Shown piece by piece: positions 21,888 through 33,202 of a stretch of DNA of 64,000 bases. The stretch covers positions 3,596,001 to 3,660,000 of the forward strand of contig WAID01000003.1 in NCBI GenBank assembly GCA_016584495.1. The letters run 5' to 3'. Source of the stretch: Celoporthe dispersa. Lineage: Eukaryota > Ascomycota > Sordariomycetes > Diaporthales > Cryphonectriaceae. How positions within the stretch are numbered: the first letter of the stretch is position 1; every line of letters begins with the position of its first letter. The notes below the pieces were generated by a model, which did not search any database, was not told where the DNA came from, and saw nothing but the letters and a program-made list of their open reading frames with translations. The position numbers and the translations under genes are program-made.

Positions 21888-23437
21888 TCGAGCTGCGTTA
21901 CCGCAGACGTCTTCCGACCTTCTCTCCTTCACGACCCGGGTATCAGCCCTGAACGATAGCACATTTGCATGGCGTTGGGGAATACTTGCGTCTCTGGTTT
22001 TATGCATGGCGTCATAGCGACGGATAAGGGCGGTGTTACAGGCTTGGTAGCGAACGACACGGAAAGGCGCTGGATGATGGGCTTGTCATTGTGCTTATCG
22101 GGAGGGACATCAGGTCAACACATCAGCGCTCACGGCGGTGAGCCTTTTAGGTGGTGCAATTCTTGTCGGCGCGTGTTCCCCTGGCTGAACAGCCAGCTCT
22201 AGCAGGTCTTCTAGTGCTTCTGTATGAAGAGCAATCCGTCGTCCTGCTTTTCACCTGCAGATCAGTCGCATACTTTTATTACTTGTCTACCTTGCCTGCC
22301 TTGGTCCCCTCCCCCCGCCGCACTTGTCTATGTGGTAGCTCTCTTGTTCGCCTTCGAACACCGGTGTTTCTTTCTCAGCGATGATATTGTGGGTGATGGT
22401 ATTCCGTCACTGGTGGTGCAGATCCTCAGAGCCTTGCCTTTCCACCGTGTTCTAGCACCCTCCTGCCAGGCAGGTTGGGCATCCTGTTCTTTGACCATGT
22501 CTTCTACATGGCACTTGGAGATTATTCCCCCAAGATTGCCTATGGGAGGAGCACAACTGACCCGCGAACGCCCCTGAATATGTACGAAAGTTTCGGCTGT
22601 AAAAATGGCTAGCCCCAACCTCCCGTTTGACACGTCGACATTGGATCGCACTTAGTTCGGTACGTTCCAAGACGAGGAAATCTCCTATACTAAGCTGTGA
22701 GTCAGGTTCCAGCCACAGCACATCCGTTTACCGCAATCATTATGATGAACTCTTGACGCGTAGTAAACAAATAAGTAATACAGTATCAAGTGTGAGTTAA
22801 TAATGTAACCTCGTGAGGCTCGCCAAGTCTCTGCTATATTTTATCTGGTCGGTGTCAACCCCTGCAGCCAATGCCGCCCTCGTGCAATTCTCCGGGGAAA
22901 GCTGTATCATCAAAGGGGGATACCTCTGTGGAGATGGAATCCTGCCTTTTCTTTTTGGTAGAGGAAGAGGGGGGGGTAAGGAGGGCTCAGGGAGTGGGAA
23001 CTTCCAGAAAAAAAGACTTCTCCCGATGAGAAAATACTTGATTAACAGGCTACCACCAGATATATCTACTATAAAATTGATATTAGATAAATTTTGAATA
23101 TGAGTTCAAGGGTAACTACGTTTTGCTCTCATCTTGCTCGAAGACTCTGCTGGCGGCTCCTCCTGCCCTTCGATCCATGTTATTTTCACGATCACCAATC
23201 GAGGTATTGTGATTAATGATATATTACAATGAGAAGTTTTCGTGAGAAGAGCTGAGGTGAGTAAAAGCCCCAGGTGCAGCAGACACATACTTCATAGCTC
23301 AAGCATGAGGCAGGCGATCACACTTTCGGAAACGTCAGCATAACGAAACATCATTTGCATACCGCAGAAGAGACTCGGAATGCTTCTCCTTGGGTCAGCT
23401 CCATATAACTAGGCACCACCCTCTTGCGAACAAGAGA
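21888..23437. other. Intergenic between convergent RING and dioxygenase genes
   Basis: About 1.5 kb holding the 3' ends of two converging genes. Base composition falls after 22,740. I see no domain-bearing frame, tRNA or clear repeat. Confidence 0.45.
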
Positions 23438-24651
23438 TCACATGAAGCCAAGATCCTCCCTCCTGCCCTTTGATGTCAAGTCCAGATATGGGGCTTCTCC
23501 AAGACTACAAACCCTATCACCGGCGCGGGCCTCCACATAATCATATGTAGCGCAGTGCCACATGGAACGGTTGTCCCATATAGCCAGATCGTTGGCTCGC
23601 CATTTGAATCGAACCTGGGCGTCATGGTTCTGCGTGACGATGTTGAAGAGATAGCCGAGCAGGAGATCGGACTCGTCCTTGGTAACCCCATTGATTCGCT
23701 TGGTGAAGCCCTTGTTGACGTAGATGGATTTCCAGCCCGTCACCGGGTTTGTCCTGACCACCGGGTGCACGGCTGTGAGCCTGTCTCCTTGGTTCAACGG
23801 ACTGCCTCGAACGCCCTTCCTCAGCGGGTTCCCGAGGCGCGCGGCCTCATCAAGGAAGAAGGTTGCATCATGGGTCGCTGTCAGGGATTCCAGCATGGTC
23901 CGCATGGCAGGCGATAGCCTGTCGTAGATTTCGTATCCAGAAGCCCAGAGCGTATCCCCTCCCGTCGGCGGTAAAGTGTGGATCTTCAGCATGGCGTAGT
24001 CTGATGGCACAGGCTCGAAGCTGATGTCGGTATGCCATCCTGCCGACGCAAACCTGCTGACGTCCGAGAGCTGGTGCGTCAGGCCACCCCCTTTCTTCTG
24101 CTTCTCGCTGCTGATGACGGAGATTTGGTCGCCGAGCTCACTACCCTCCTCTGTCAGGGGGGTGAATGTGCAGGCCGGACGATTCAGGCTACCCCCAAGC
24201 TGGTCAGTAAGTAATTCCAGGCACACACGATCCTATGTGAGATCTGTTCATGACCAGGGCAGGCTTACACATCCAGATAGTTCTGTTATCCGCAGCATCA
24301 GATCCTTCATCTCTGTAGGCGTAACATTCTGATCCCGAAGAAACACCACACCCCGTTGCGAGACTGTTATCGAGAGATGTTAGCCCAGCCCAGCCCAGAG
24401 GAAGAAGTAGTGGTGGACTGACTTGTGATGGCGAGGTCTCTTATGGTGCCATCATCGCCTGTCAAGAGATTCCTCACTTGGAGACCTTCGTATTCACGGC
24501 CAATCACAGGCGTCAGATCTTGGTGCTTGAAGCTGTCCAGACTGCCTGTGTACTTGAGAGGTTTGAGAAGACGCGTACGCGCCTGGGTATTCCCGCCGAG
24601 AAATTGGCCCCCAAGTTGTTGCTCGCCAGTCGGAGACTCGACGGAAGGCAT
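23438..24651 (-). CDS. TauD/TfdA-family Fe(II)/2-oxoglutarate-dependent dioxygenase
   Basis: 361 aa in three exons: 24423-24651, 24269-24363 and 23438-24199, with GTCAGT/GTAAGC donors and matching phases. The iron-binding facial triad is H164-x-D166 (GWHTDISFEP) and H323 (MWHCATYDY). Arg337 (GDR) sits 14 residues later, where the family binds the 2-oxoglutarate carboxylate. Other family blocks are ISQRGVVFLRDQ, PPTGGDTLWASGYEIYDRLSP, HPVVRTNPVTGWKSIYVN and the RFKWRANDLAIWDNRS block before H323. Family members release sulfite from taurine or other sulfonates, or hydroxylate related small acids; the substrate here is not predictable. MPSVESP is preferred as start because upstream in-frame codons are hydrophobic and unlike the family. 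It precedes an AKR and a Zn2Cys6 gene on the same strand. Confidence 0.88.
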
Positions 24652-25782
24652 GGTGACGGGTAGTTTCTGGAGGGGGTGTGACTGATCTGATTTAGTTGTG
24701 TAATAGGAAATGAATAGGCACATAGGCGAATAAAATGTCAGTATGCGCGGAGGACTGACGCTATTTAAGCTGTGAATGAGACAATACGGCACTACCCCGC
24801 AGAGATGCCCGAGGTTACATTTGTCGTCCTTCCCAGGCCAACTCGTGAGAAATCCGGTCATGTTAGTGATAACGGGGAAACTATGGTGCAGTGATTGCGT
24901 GATTGGTGAGAGTGGGTTCCTCCTCACTTGGCCTCCTTATGAGCGGCCTTCTGATATCGGTCTGCCACCTCCGCCTCGGCCATGATCAGCGCGCGTTCTT
25001 GAGAAACCGCTGACACGTCTACATTTTGAGTCCTGACCTTGTCGAAGTGTGCAGTAGTAACGCCATTGGCTTGTCTTCTGTTTCAGCGGTGTTTTTTCAT
25101 CAGTGGCAGAGAAGCCGTTGTCGTCACCGTTATGAAAACCGCCCAGCTCTTCTTGTAAATGTTTATCATTTGGCCTTCTTCTAAACGGCCTCATTCGCAG
25201 CGGCCTTCTTAGCCTGACCCTCTGTCTTATAATAACGGGCAGCTTATAGAGGTATTATTTGCAAGAAGCTAACAATAGCACAAGAGAAAGGGGAGACAAA
25301 AAAAAAGACATCCGTTCCGGGCTTAAATAAGATGAGCAAAAGAGCAGCAATAATTATTACCACTGATCACCACTTTACGCCACTACTAATACACGGAGAA
25401 CTTGTGTTGATCAATTTTTTCCTAAGCCTTGTAATTTTTAGTTTTTCTTAATACTGACAACTACTGCATTTGGTAGAAAGTTTGGCGTTTCGGGATTCCA
25501 GCTGCGTTGTTGCAAGCAACCTTCTTCCCTGGATCACAGTAATGAATATCTTGATTTCCTTAATTTATTAGCAGACACACATACCAAGTTGGTCTCTGGC
25601 TGAAACTTTAAAGTAAGCAAGAGGATAACCTGATCTGATAGTTGCTTTCCAAAATCTCCGCTCAAATGAGAAAGTTGAATAATCCCATGCATGCTGGATA
25701 TAATTCAGCTGTTGAATTGGTCTTTTTCTACATCCTGACGAGGAGCTTCCCAGAACACTGATCGCCAGCCTTATAAAATCTA
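24652..25782. other. Intergenic, dioxygenase promoter side
   Basis: The first few hundred bases upstream of the dioxygenase start are likely promoter. From about 25,240 to 25,780 the sequence is AT-rich and may include an old degraded insertion, but no repeat partner could be matched inside the window. No gene seen. Confidence 0.45.
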
Positions 25783-27217
25783 CTAATCCTGTCTGGCCGG
25801 GTCCAACTCTATCTTCCCCACGATCTCGTCAATATCTGCTAGCACATCTGGCGTCAGCTTGTCTATTGCCTTCAGCGCTGCGCAATTCTCCACCACTTGC
25901 TCGGGCCTTGATGCACCCGTGATCACAGCCGACACGTTTTCGTTCTTCAGGCACCACGCAAGGGCAAGCTGCGCCCTCGTGATGCCAAGCTTGTCGGCGA
26001 TAGGCTGTCTCGGTGTTAGCCTGGGAGGATCATTTCCAAATCATAAAGGGTGGGAAAACCGAACTTGCCTTCAGCTGCTTGGCCTTCGCTATCGTCGACT
26101 GCCACTGCTCGTCCGCATATGAGTCTCTGACCGAGCTGACGAATTTATCATCGCCCTTGGAGAATCGCGATCCTGCTGGTGGCTCATCCGGACTGTCATC
26201 GTACTTGCCGCTCAGCAGTCCGAACTGAAGCGGGCTGAATGTCGTCAACCCGATGCCGAACCTCTTGTACAGCCTCTGGAACTCGCCCTCGACCTTTTTC
26301 CTGGACAGTAGGTTATAGTGCGGCTGCTCTGCTATGGGCGGGATCAGCCCCAGCTGCTTTGCGATGCCGCACGCCTCTGCGATCTCGTCTGCCCCCCACT
26401 CGCTTGTGCCCCAATATAAGGCCCAGCCTTTCACCTCGATAACATGATTGAAGGCTCTTACCGTCTCCTCCACCGGAGTTAGTCTGTCTGGACGATGCTG
26501 TTCGAGTGGTATTAGCCATGCATACTTTCAAGTGGTTATAGTTAAGCAAAGAAAGTGGGGGGGTGGGGTGGGATTCACGGCAAACACTATGTCGACATAG
26601 TCCAGGTCCAGTCTCTTCAGAGACGCCCGGAGCCCTCGATGATGTGCTTTCTGGATAGCCCATGGTTGTTGACCAGGACCTCCCCGTTGTGGGCTCCCCA
26701 GTTGAGCTTGGTGCTCACCACAATGTCGCTGCGACTCCAACCGAATTTCTTGATGGCCTGTCCCATAACCACCTCGGACTGACCAGCGGCATAGCTGCGA
26801 AAAGACAGTCAGCCCAGTGCCGCGGGAAAGCGTCAGGAATCTACGTACCTCTCAGCAGTGTCGAAGAAGTTGATGCCGAGATCGTATGCCTGCTTCATAC
26901 ATGCCAACGTGCCCTCTACTATACGTATGAGTGTCTAGGTCATTCAAGTCTCTCGATATTATAGCAGCTCACGCACCGTTCCCGAGCTGCCCGCCAAAGC
27001 TGTCTCCGGTCGTCAGCACACCGCGTAGCCCTTTAGCATTTCCCAATGGATTCCAGAGAACTTACGTGAGCCAGCCGCCAAGTCCAAGCACGGAAACATG
27101 AAGACCCGAATTCCCTGGTCTCATCAGTCTTCGACGTCCTATGTTCTAAATGAGTAACTCAGTCATACCAAGCCTGCGGTAGGCCATGCCAGTCTTGCGA
27201 GGCTCTTCCCACGCCAT
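25783..27217 (-). CDS. Aldo-keto reductase, Kv-channel beta-subunit type; seven exons, one frame break
   Basis: Exons: 27169-27217, 27066-27114, 26977-26999, 26849-26915, 26579-26794, 26069-26497 and 25783-26004. Joined, they read the whole family in order: YRRLGNSGLHVSVLGLGGW, FGGQLGNEG, GINFFDTAESY (catalytic Asp and Tyr), STKLNWG (Lys), VDIVFAHRPD (His), YWGTSEW, AEQPHYNLLSRKKVE, TTFSPLQFGLLSGK, and VITGASRPEQV near the C-terminus. This is the fungal AKR group related to Kv-beta subunits, NADPH-dependent carbonyl reductases. The last intron begins GCAAGT, a GC-AG intron, the only donor here that keeps phase. One base is missing near 26632-26636: HIIEG and LRASLKRL are in different frames, and a fourth G in the GGG run would restore them. 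Either a young pseudogene or a sequencing indel. Confidence 0.8.
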
Positions 27218-28360
27218 CGTGGTGCTGAACTTTGTCTCTGTAATTGCCGGGCAAATAAAGTATCGGTGCCTCGTAGGATCACTGGCCTGGCAAGCCCTCG
27301 AAATATTATTTTTTTATGGTGAGATGTGCCGAGCAACGGAGTGAATCTTCGAGCTAAATGTCTCACCAACCACCGGTGACAGGACAGGTCAGGTCACCTT
27401 ATCTTTACCCCGCTCAGAATTTCGCAATCCCTTTTCTCCGCGACTATGAAGCCGTGGAGAAACTCTCGGCATCACAGAAACTGTGGACCCAGACACAAGC
27501 GTCTCTGCTACCTACTTACTTAAGCACTTAACACAAGCAGTATTATTAGTGGTGATACACTCCCAAAGCCGCGTCCATCCATGCTAGGACGATGGAGTAG
27601 AATGAAAGATGAATTCAGCAGGAGGACTCAGGGTGGCTTCACTGATTAAAAATTTACTTCATTACTCTGCCTTAGTCTCGAGCTTCGTACCAATGTACTC
27701 AAGTACACAGCTGTGTTCTGCTTGTATCGCGAGTCCTCCATTTATTAATAGTATTAATTCTGAAGGACTAAGTAGCGAAGTAGCCGATATGCTTCATGAA
27801 CCATTGTGGACCACAGTGGTAAACTAGCTGCGGCTGCAGTTAATAAAATACAAGATAATTTGTAAGTTATTTATGGTCCTGGTTTCTCTCCATCGTTCAC
27901 TCAATGTTTTGCACATCTAGAGAATACTTAGGTAGCCAAGACGCTCAGTCACAGCTTAGCTGTTTCTCAAATTGGCTTCTATCAGGTCTAAGAGCTCTCT
28001 TGTATGGTCAACCACCTGAAATATTTCTCGGAAATGGGTTGACCTAATTATTTACTTACCGTTCAACCTTTTAAGACTTTGAAATAATTGATACTGCCCC
28101 CCCCCCCCTACTCTTGGATTACTTACTAGCCTCAGCGGCAGGTCTTCTTTCATTGCGAATCCTAGGTTAGCAAAATTCTTTCGATTTTTTTCATTTAGCT
28201 ATAGCAGTAATTATCTGACTCAACTCAATAGCCTATTCCTTCTACGGCCTATCTGCTAATTGCGTGAACATGATCCCTGGGTCCATACAAGGATCGACGT
28301 TCACGCCGTAGCTGGGTTCTCGATGGACTTCGGGCCATATCGGCAGTTGCGCCGGAAAGT
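27218..28360. other. Intergenic, AKR promoter side, with AT-rich patches
   Basis: Upstream region of the seven-exon AKR, then 3' flank of the Zn2Cys6 gene. A C9-10 homopolymer lies near 28,099. Several AT-rich stretches (27,640-28,220) may be old RIP-affected sequence. No supported gene. Confidence 0.45.
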
Positions 28361-29977
28361 TCAGCCTCGTGTTGAGATATGCTGGATATAGCGACCTCCC
28401 TCTGCAGGACCAGCCGTTCCAGAAGCAACGCCATCACCATCATCAGCATCATTATCATCGCCACCGTCACCATGGGTCTCTACTACCTCGACAGGTGGTG
28501 CTGCGGGAGACACGAGATCGGGCGACCCACCGCGCTCAGCCTCGGCGATGCGGGCACACAGCAATGTTAAGAGTGTCTTGTTGCCACCACGAGAGGACGC
28601 AAGGAGCTTCTGGAGCTGGACGAGCATGTCGACTGGCCTGACTGTTATGCCAATGGAGCCCCGTAGGAGCTCCAAATCCGTTGATAATGCGTCTGTTAGA
28701 GCACTGGCCATTTCGTAGATTTTCAGCTCGATGGTCGGCCCGTGAGCTTCAAGTGCTGCTTTGGAATAATGGCCGATCTTGCTGAGGAAGTCGCCAATGA
28801 TGCGACAGGTCTGGATCGCATGGTTGGTCTGCTTATGGATCCTCGGGGGTCTCGTGGACGCACGCCACAGCACTGTCTGCATCCAAGAACTCGTGACCAA
28901 TATGTCGGCGTTTTGGACCTCGTTGCTGTTTTGATCCTCGGCCGCCATCTCCTGCAAGCAATGTTGTATATAATTAAGCCGGCTGCTTCCACCTGTGTCG
29001 CCTCTGCCGTCGGCGTGTATGAGGTCGAATGCTCCGCCCTGGTCGAGCGTCCAAAAAAGCTCAACAAGTCTCCTGAACGCTGGCAGGACGTGCGCTCTGT
29101 CTTGTTCGCAGCCTGGTCCTCCCAGCGGGGGAAAACCGGGCTGCCACGCCAGGATTGTGGGGAGCCTATGCAGCACGGCAACACCCCTCTCCGTGACGAA
29201 CAACAACCACAGTATGCGGCCTCTCATCTGCTGCTCCTCTGCCGGCAGCGAGGCGTAGGTCGACTGGCGCTGGAGGCCCATGATCTGTGCGACTGTCAAG
29301 GCTTCTCGGAGGAAGAGCAGAGACTTGCTGCCCCCTGGGCTGAGATTTTCGTGATAGATGTGTTGGAAGAAGGATATGCGGAGCATGTTGAGGTTCATGG
29401 CGGGTCCTCCGTCGCCGCCCTGCAGCGACGCCTTGCATCTCTGACACTCAGCAGCCATGGACGCCGCCGTGGCTGGATCATCGTCATCCGTTCTGCCTTC
29501 GAAGGGCAGCTTGAGCTGTGCAATGATGGCGGCACATACAGCATTAGCGAGCGTGAAGTTTTCCACATCTGCCGGGTCCCGCAGCAGCCTGCCGATCACA
29601 TTGTCAACGTCGAGGACGGGCCACACCGGGAAGAGTCGGTGGTTGTAGAGGCAGAGCCGGACAATGAGGGAGGAGACCGGGGTTCGCCCGCGCTCCGAAC
29701 GGTTTTCCCCGGCGGGCGATGATGCTTCCAGAGGGCCGCCGTCGGTCAAGTCCTCGCCCTGGCTCTGACGCTGGCCCTCCTGGAAGGCCTGGATCTCAGC
29801 CAGCGTTTTGGCCCGCAGGCTGCGAGGGCCACGGATGCCCTGACGTTTGTTGAAGGTGCACTCGATGCCGACGGAAGAGCACCTTGTGCAGGGAGGTGCC
29901 TCGGAGCACCTCACCTTGCGAATCTTGCAGCCATCGCACGCCCTACTGCCAATCTTGCGCCGAGGTGTTGACGACAT
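28361..29977 (-). CDS. Zn2Cys6 (GAL4-type) transcription factor
   Basis: Single exon, 538 aa. The binuclear zinc cluster lies at residues 14-40 with exact family spacing C-x2-C-x6-C-x5-C-x2-C-x6-C (Cys14, 17, 24, 30, 33, 40). It is followed by a basic linker (KRQGIRGPRSLRAKTLAEI) of the kind seen in sugar-utilisation regulators. The central part (LFPVWPVLDVDNVIGRLL, FFQHIYHENLSPGGSKSLLFLREALTVAQIMGLQ, WLLFVTERGVAVLHRLPT) matches the middle homology region of fungal-specific regulators. The C-terminus is acidic (DGGDDNDADDGDG) and could activate transcription. It is nuclear by family. It lies upstream of, and on the same strand as, the AKR and the TauD-type dioxygenase, so it is a candidate pathway-specific regulator (inference from position only). 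Confidence 0.9.
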   Translation of the reverse strand: MSSTPRRKIGSRACDGCKIRKVRCSEAPPCTRCSSVGIECTFNKRQGIRGPRSLRAKTLAEIQAFQEGQRQSQGEDLTDGGPLEASSPAGENRSERGRTPVSSLIVRLCLYNHRLFPVWPVLDVDNVIGRLLRDPADVENFTLANAVCAAIIAQLKLPFEGRTDDDDPATAASMAAECQRCKASLQGGDGGPAMNLNMLRISFFQHIYHENLSPGGSKSLLFLREALTVAQIMGLQRQSTYASLPAEEQQMRGRILWLLFVTERGVAVLHRLPTILAWQPGFPPLGGPGCEQDRAHVLPAFRRLVELFWTLDQGGAFDLIHADGRGDTGGSSRLNYIQHCLQEMAAEDQNSNEVQNADILVTSSWMQTVLWRASTRPPRIHKQTNHAIQTCRIIGDFLSKIGHYSKAALEAHGPTIELKIYEMASALTDALSTDLELLRGSIGITVRPVDMLVQLQKLLASSRGGNKTLLTLLCARIAEAERGGSPDLVSPAAPPVEVVETHGDGGDDNDADDGDGVASGTAGPAEGGRYIQHISTRG

Positions 29978-31198
29978 CTATGCAGAGGTGACGAGCCGAG
30001 CGAGAAGAGGATGGATCCGAGGTTCTTGCGGGGTCTGGTTGCGGTCCCTGGCGGTCTACCGCGACCTGCTGCAGCAGAGGCCGTCCCTAATTCGCCCGAT
30101 TGCTCCCTCAGGGTGAGTTCAAGATGATACTTTTTGCGATCCGGGGCGAGGATGTGTTTGCCAGCATCAAACGCGCTCCCTACCACGTGGAGGCTTCAGA
30201 CCGACTACCACACCCAACACTGCCACTGCATGCGGGGCAGACAGAACACAGATCAAGGGCCCAGGCAGTAGCTATCCGGTTGTCCCTAGTCGCGATGGTT
30301 CTTCCACCCATGGGCTATACTACAATGCGACCCTGACTTTACCCCAGATCAACGCAGCTGTGGGTCCAGACCTCTCTCACGCCATTCAGGCCCATAATGG
30401 AGTCATGTTTAGTGCGAAGTCGTTCTCCAGCGTCGCCTCTGGCCTCCTAGCTGCATTTAATCGTGGGACTCGGTTTAGAACGGTCACCCTGAACGCGCTG
30501 CCATCCACATATGGCAGTAATTATTGTTTAGAAAAGTAGGGTCTACGAACTTGGCATGCGCTATGCTCAAGCCGGAGACCATTCCAGCTGCACCCAGAAA
30601 AATATTACTTATCTTTCCATCTGCAGATAATACATCATGATCAATTTGTTGAAGTGACTGTAAACGAATTCTGTTCGGAGAAGGGGGGGCGGGTGGTTGG
30701 GTGTTACTGCTCACGTTTACATCGGAAGAAGCCCTTGTTGCTCTTGTTAATATATTTAGTATTTAAACTTGAACTCTCCTCCCTCCTTTCAAGGCTCACA
30801 TCTAAAACTAGTGAAGCTAATTTTAATTATTTACTTCTGAGTACACTTAAACCAGCAGTTGCATCATCATCACCACAGAGGGGGATCACGTGCTCACGCG
30901 AGTAAGCAGGTTTGAGTGGGGCTGACACTGGATCAACATTGTTGCTTGTTATTGACACTAAGTCTACGCTGCACTGCACTTGCCCTTTGACTCCAATCCA
31001 CCGCGCGACAGACCATGCTCAAGTGCTTCCCACCTTGTCTCTGACGCGTCACAGGGTAAAGCAGTGATAGCTCCGACACCAAATGCCCATAATCCCTCCT
31101 GGAATGGACTGGACTGTGCTGGGCTGGGCTGAGGGCATACCTACATCTCTCCCCATCCATTCCTGGTCGGCTGCCTCAGACTCCATCCAATCCTCAAG
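29978..31198. other. Intergenic between divergent Zn2Cys6 and basic-protein genes
   Basis: Divergent promoter space of about 1.2 kb. An AT-rich patch at 30,530-30,860 contains no gene. A short minus-strand frame at 30,484-30,714 has no recognisable domain. Promoter content is inferred from position only. Confidence 0.45.
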
Positions 31199-33202
31199 AT
31201 GGCGTCACGTCAGAAAACCTTCGAGCTGATCCCCAGCACACCATCAGGCCTCCATGGCCCCCCAGGGCTTGGCCAACAGCATCCTGCGCAAGCTCATGCA
31301 CCCGCCCAGCCTGTCTACTCCAAGCCTCCCATGACCACAAGGCAGGCCAAGAAGCTCCACAGGCAGGCCAACAAGGGCCCCAAGCTCTCAAAGGCTGAGC
31401 AGCGCCGTATAGAGCTCATGGAGCAGGACCGCATCCGCAAGGAGTTTGAGAGGGAAAAGGCTCAGGCAAGGGCTCGAACGGCCAGGGAGAAGAAGAAGGC
31501 CAGGGAGGAACACGAAAGGGATGAGCGCAAGAGGATGGGCCTGCCCCTGGTCGATGTCCACCCAAGCCAAGACACAATATCTAGATTCATCAGGATTGGG
31601 AAGAGGCAAGCCCCTTCGGCCATAGGAAACCGTCTCGGCGGCATCAGAGAGCAAAGTCTTGAGACAGACCCCGGCTCCGAAACTGCCGCCGAGGCGCACT
31701 ATGGACACGAGCATGATGCATCCGATGGGGACAACCACGAGTCGGCGGCTGGTGACCTGGAGACCGGGAGGGGATGCAAGAGACCGCGGTATAGCCAGTT
31801 AGGTGAGACAAACACAGACGAGCCGGACCTACGCCCTGGTCAACACTCTCCCGGCACCATGACAACGATAACACGGCAGCTCGAAGCCGACCACCATCGT
31901 CCGGACACCCAGCTCGGCATTGTTGTCCCCTGGGATGACGCACTGCTGGAGGACCATCCCGCTGCAGACATTGCGCTCGCGCCTTTCACAAACGCGGAGG
32001 ACCAAGGTCTTGCTAGGGAGTGCGCAACCGCTGTGTCAGATGTTGCCCGTACGCATCCCCCTGTAGCCTGCGTAATATCTGCAAGCACCCAAGCCTTCCT
32101 CCTCGATAATGCAGAAGACATGTTCCCCAGCTCATCCCAGCAGGCAAGGGAGCTAGCAGAAAGCTTTGCTGAGGATGGAGGACCCAGCTCCGGCGAGCAC
32201 CAGCCTTGGTCGTCTGGGACTCAAGCTGATCCTCCTTCACAGATGCCTCTGGAAGACGGGCCAGCCGAGGCGTCGTATGCGCTGGCCGAAGCAATGCCAC
32301 CGCCCCGGCGTCCGCCACTATCAGCTGCAACATCTTCTGTGGAGTTTCCCTGTCTCTCAGCGCAGGACTTCATCCTATCATCTCAAGACTATCGAGAGAT
32401 TGGCACCCCTTGCATGGTTCGTGGCCCGTCTATTGCCAACGCCCTAGGCGCAACCGTGGGGCGAGAGCAGGTTCTCTCCGATTCTCTGTATAAGCAACCG
32501 TGGCGCGAAGCTGCTGCAGCTAGATCTCAGGTCAAACCCGAGAAGGATCCTCATCACGTGGTAGTGACCACCGTTATGGGCCCAAGAGAGTGTGGAGAGG
32601 GTGGTGGCGTGGAATCAAGTGCCACCGACAAGGCTGCTTCTTGCGCTCCTGAGGTACGGACCGATCAACAAGGTCAAAGCCCCCGCGGATCTGAATCTTC
32701 TGAGCACCAAAAGACGGTTACTCTCGCCCAGGGCCGTACTACTGGGCCTCAGGTTTCTCCTCCAAAGAAGCGAATGTTTGGATCGAGCGGGCCTGGTGCC
32801 GAGGGACTGCTTGCAATGCAGCGGAGTCACGTACAGAATCAGCGGGAACAACGGATCCGCAAGCCAAGTCTTCGAGCACAGGACAAGCCACAGCAGCCGC
32901 ACAGGAACAGAATCAGACAAGCGGGTGGCATGCTCATGGACGTTATCGGAGAGGGACATGCTCCGCAGGCGAACGGCACTCGGAGCCCAAGGGGAGAAGA
33001 AGAGGCTACAGCAGGAACATACCAAGCAGAATGCAGTCGTCAGGAGACACGAGATCCTCACGTTTTCGGCGGCCAGAAAGGTCCTGCTTCGTCCCAGGAG
33101 ACAGATTACGGTGATATCGACCCTAACGCGGGTTCAGATGTCCTTGATCTCCTTATGAGGATGGAGCACGACCAGAGGACTGGCTTGGACAGAGCTATAT
33201 GA
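31199..33202 (+). CDS. Large disordered fungal protein with basic coiled-coil N-terminal region
   Basis: Single exon, 667 aa, preceded by a C/T-rich leader. I do not recognise a named family. Residues about 45-115 are strongly basic and probably helical (RQAKKLHRQANKGPKLSKAEQ, then EQDRIRKEFEREKAQARARTAREKKKAREEHERDERKRMGLPLVDVHPSQDTISRF split over several heptads). The rest is Pro/Ser/Gln-rich and disordered. Short ordered-looking motifs include AQDFILSSQDYREI and, at the C-terminus, SDVLDLLMRMEHDQ. Several Ser-Gln pairs are present, as in proteins phosphorylated by DNA-damage kinases. Together these suggest a nuclear protein (inference only). Codon use and freedom from stops across 2 kb argue that it is real. 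Confidence 0.75.
   Translation: MASRQKTFELIPSTPSGLHGPPGLGQQHPAQAHAPAQPVYSKPPMTTRQAKKLHRQANKGPKLSKAEQRRIELMEQDRIRKEFEREKAQARARTAREKKKAREEHERDERKRMGLPLVDVHPSQDTISRFIRIGKRQAPSAIGNRLGGIREQSLETDPGSETAAEAHYGHEHDASDGDNHESAAGDLETGRGCKRPRYSQLGETNTDEPDLRPGQHSPGTMTTITRQLEADHHRPDTQLGIVVPWDDALLEDHPAADIALAPFTNAEDQGLARECATAVSDVARTHPPVACVISASTQAFLLDNAEDMFPSSSQQARELAESFAEDGGPSSGEHQPWSSGTQADPPSQMPLEDGPAEASYALAEAMPPPRRPPLSAATSSVEFPCLSAQDFILSSQDYREIGTPCMVRGPSIANALGATVGREQVLSDSLYKQPWREAAAARSQVKPEKDPHHVVVTTVMGPRECGEGGGVESSATDKAASCAPEVRTDQQGQSPRGSESSEHQKTVTLAQGRTTGPQVSPPKKRMFGSSGPGAEGLLAMQRSHVQNQREQRIRKPSLRAQDKPQQPHRNRIRQAGGMLMDVIGEGHAPQANGTRSPRGEEEATAGTYQAECSRQETRDPHVFGGQKGPASSQETDYGDIDPNAGSDVLDLLMRMEHDQRTGLDRAI

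Noticed and set aside
24652..24927. N-terminal extension of the TauD-type dioxygenase
   Set aside because: The extra residues are hydrophobic and unlike the family; the Met at 24,651 gives the usual length.
30484..30714. 76-codon minus-strand frame
   Set aside because: No domain, AT-rich surroundings, and it lies in a divergent promoter region.
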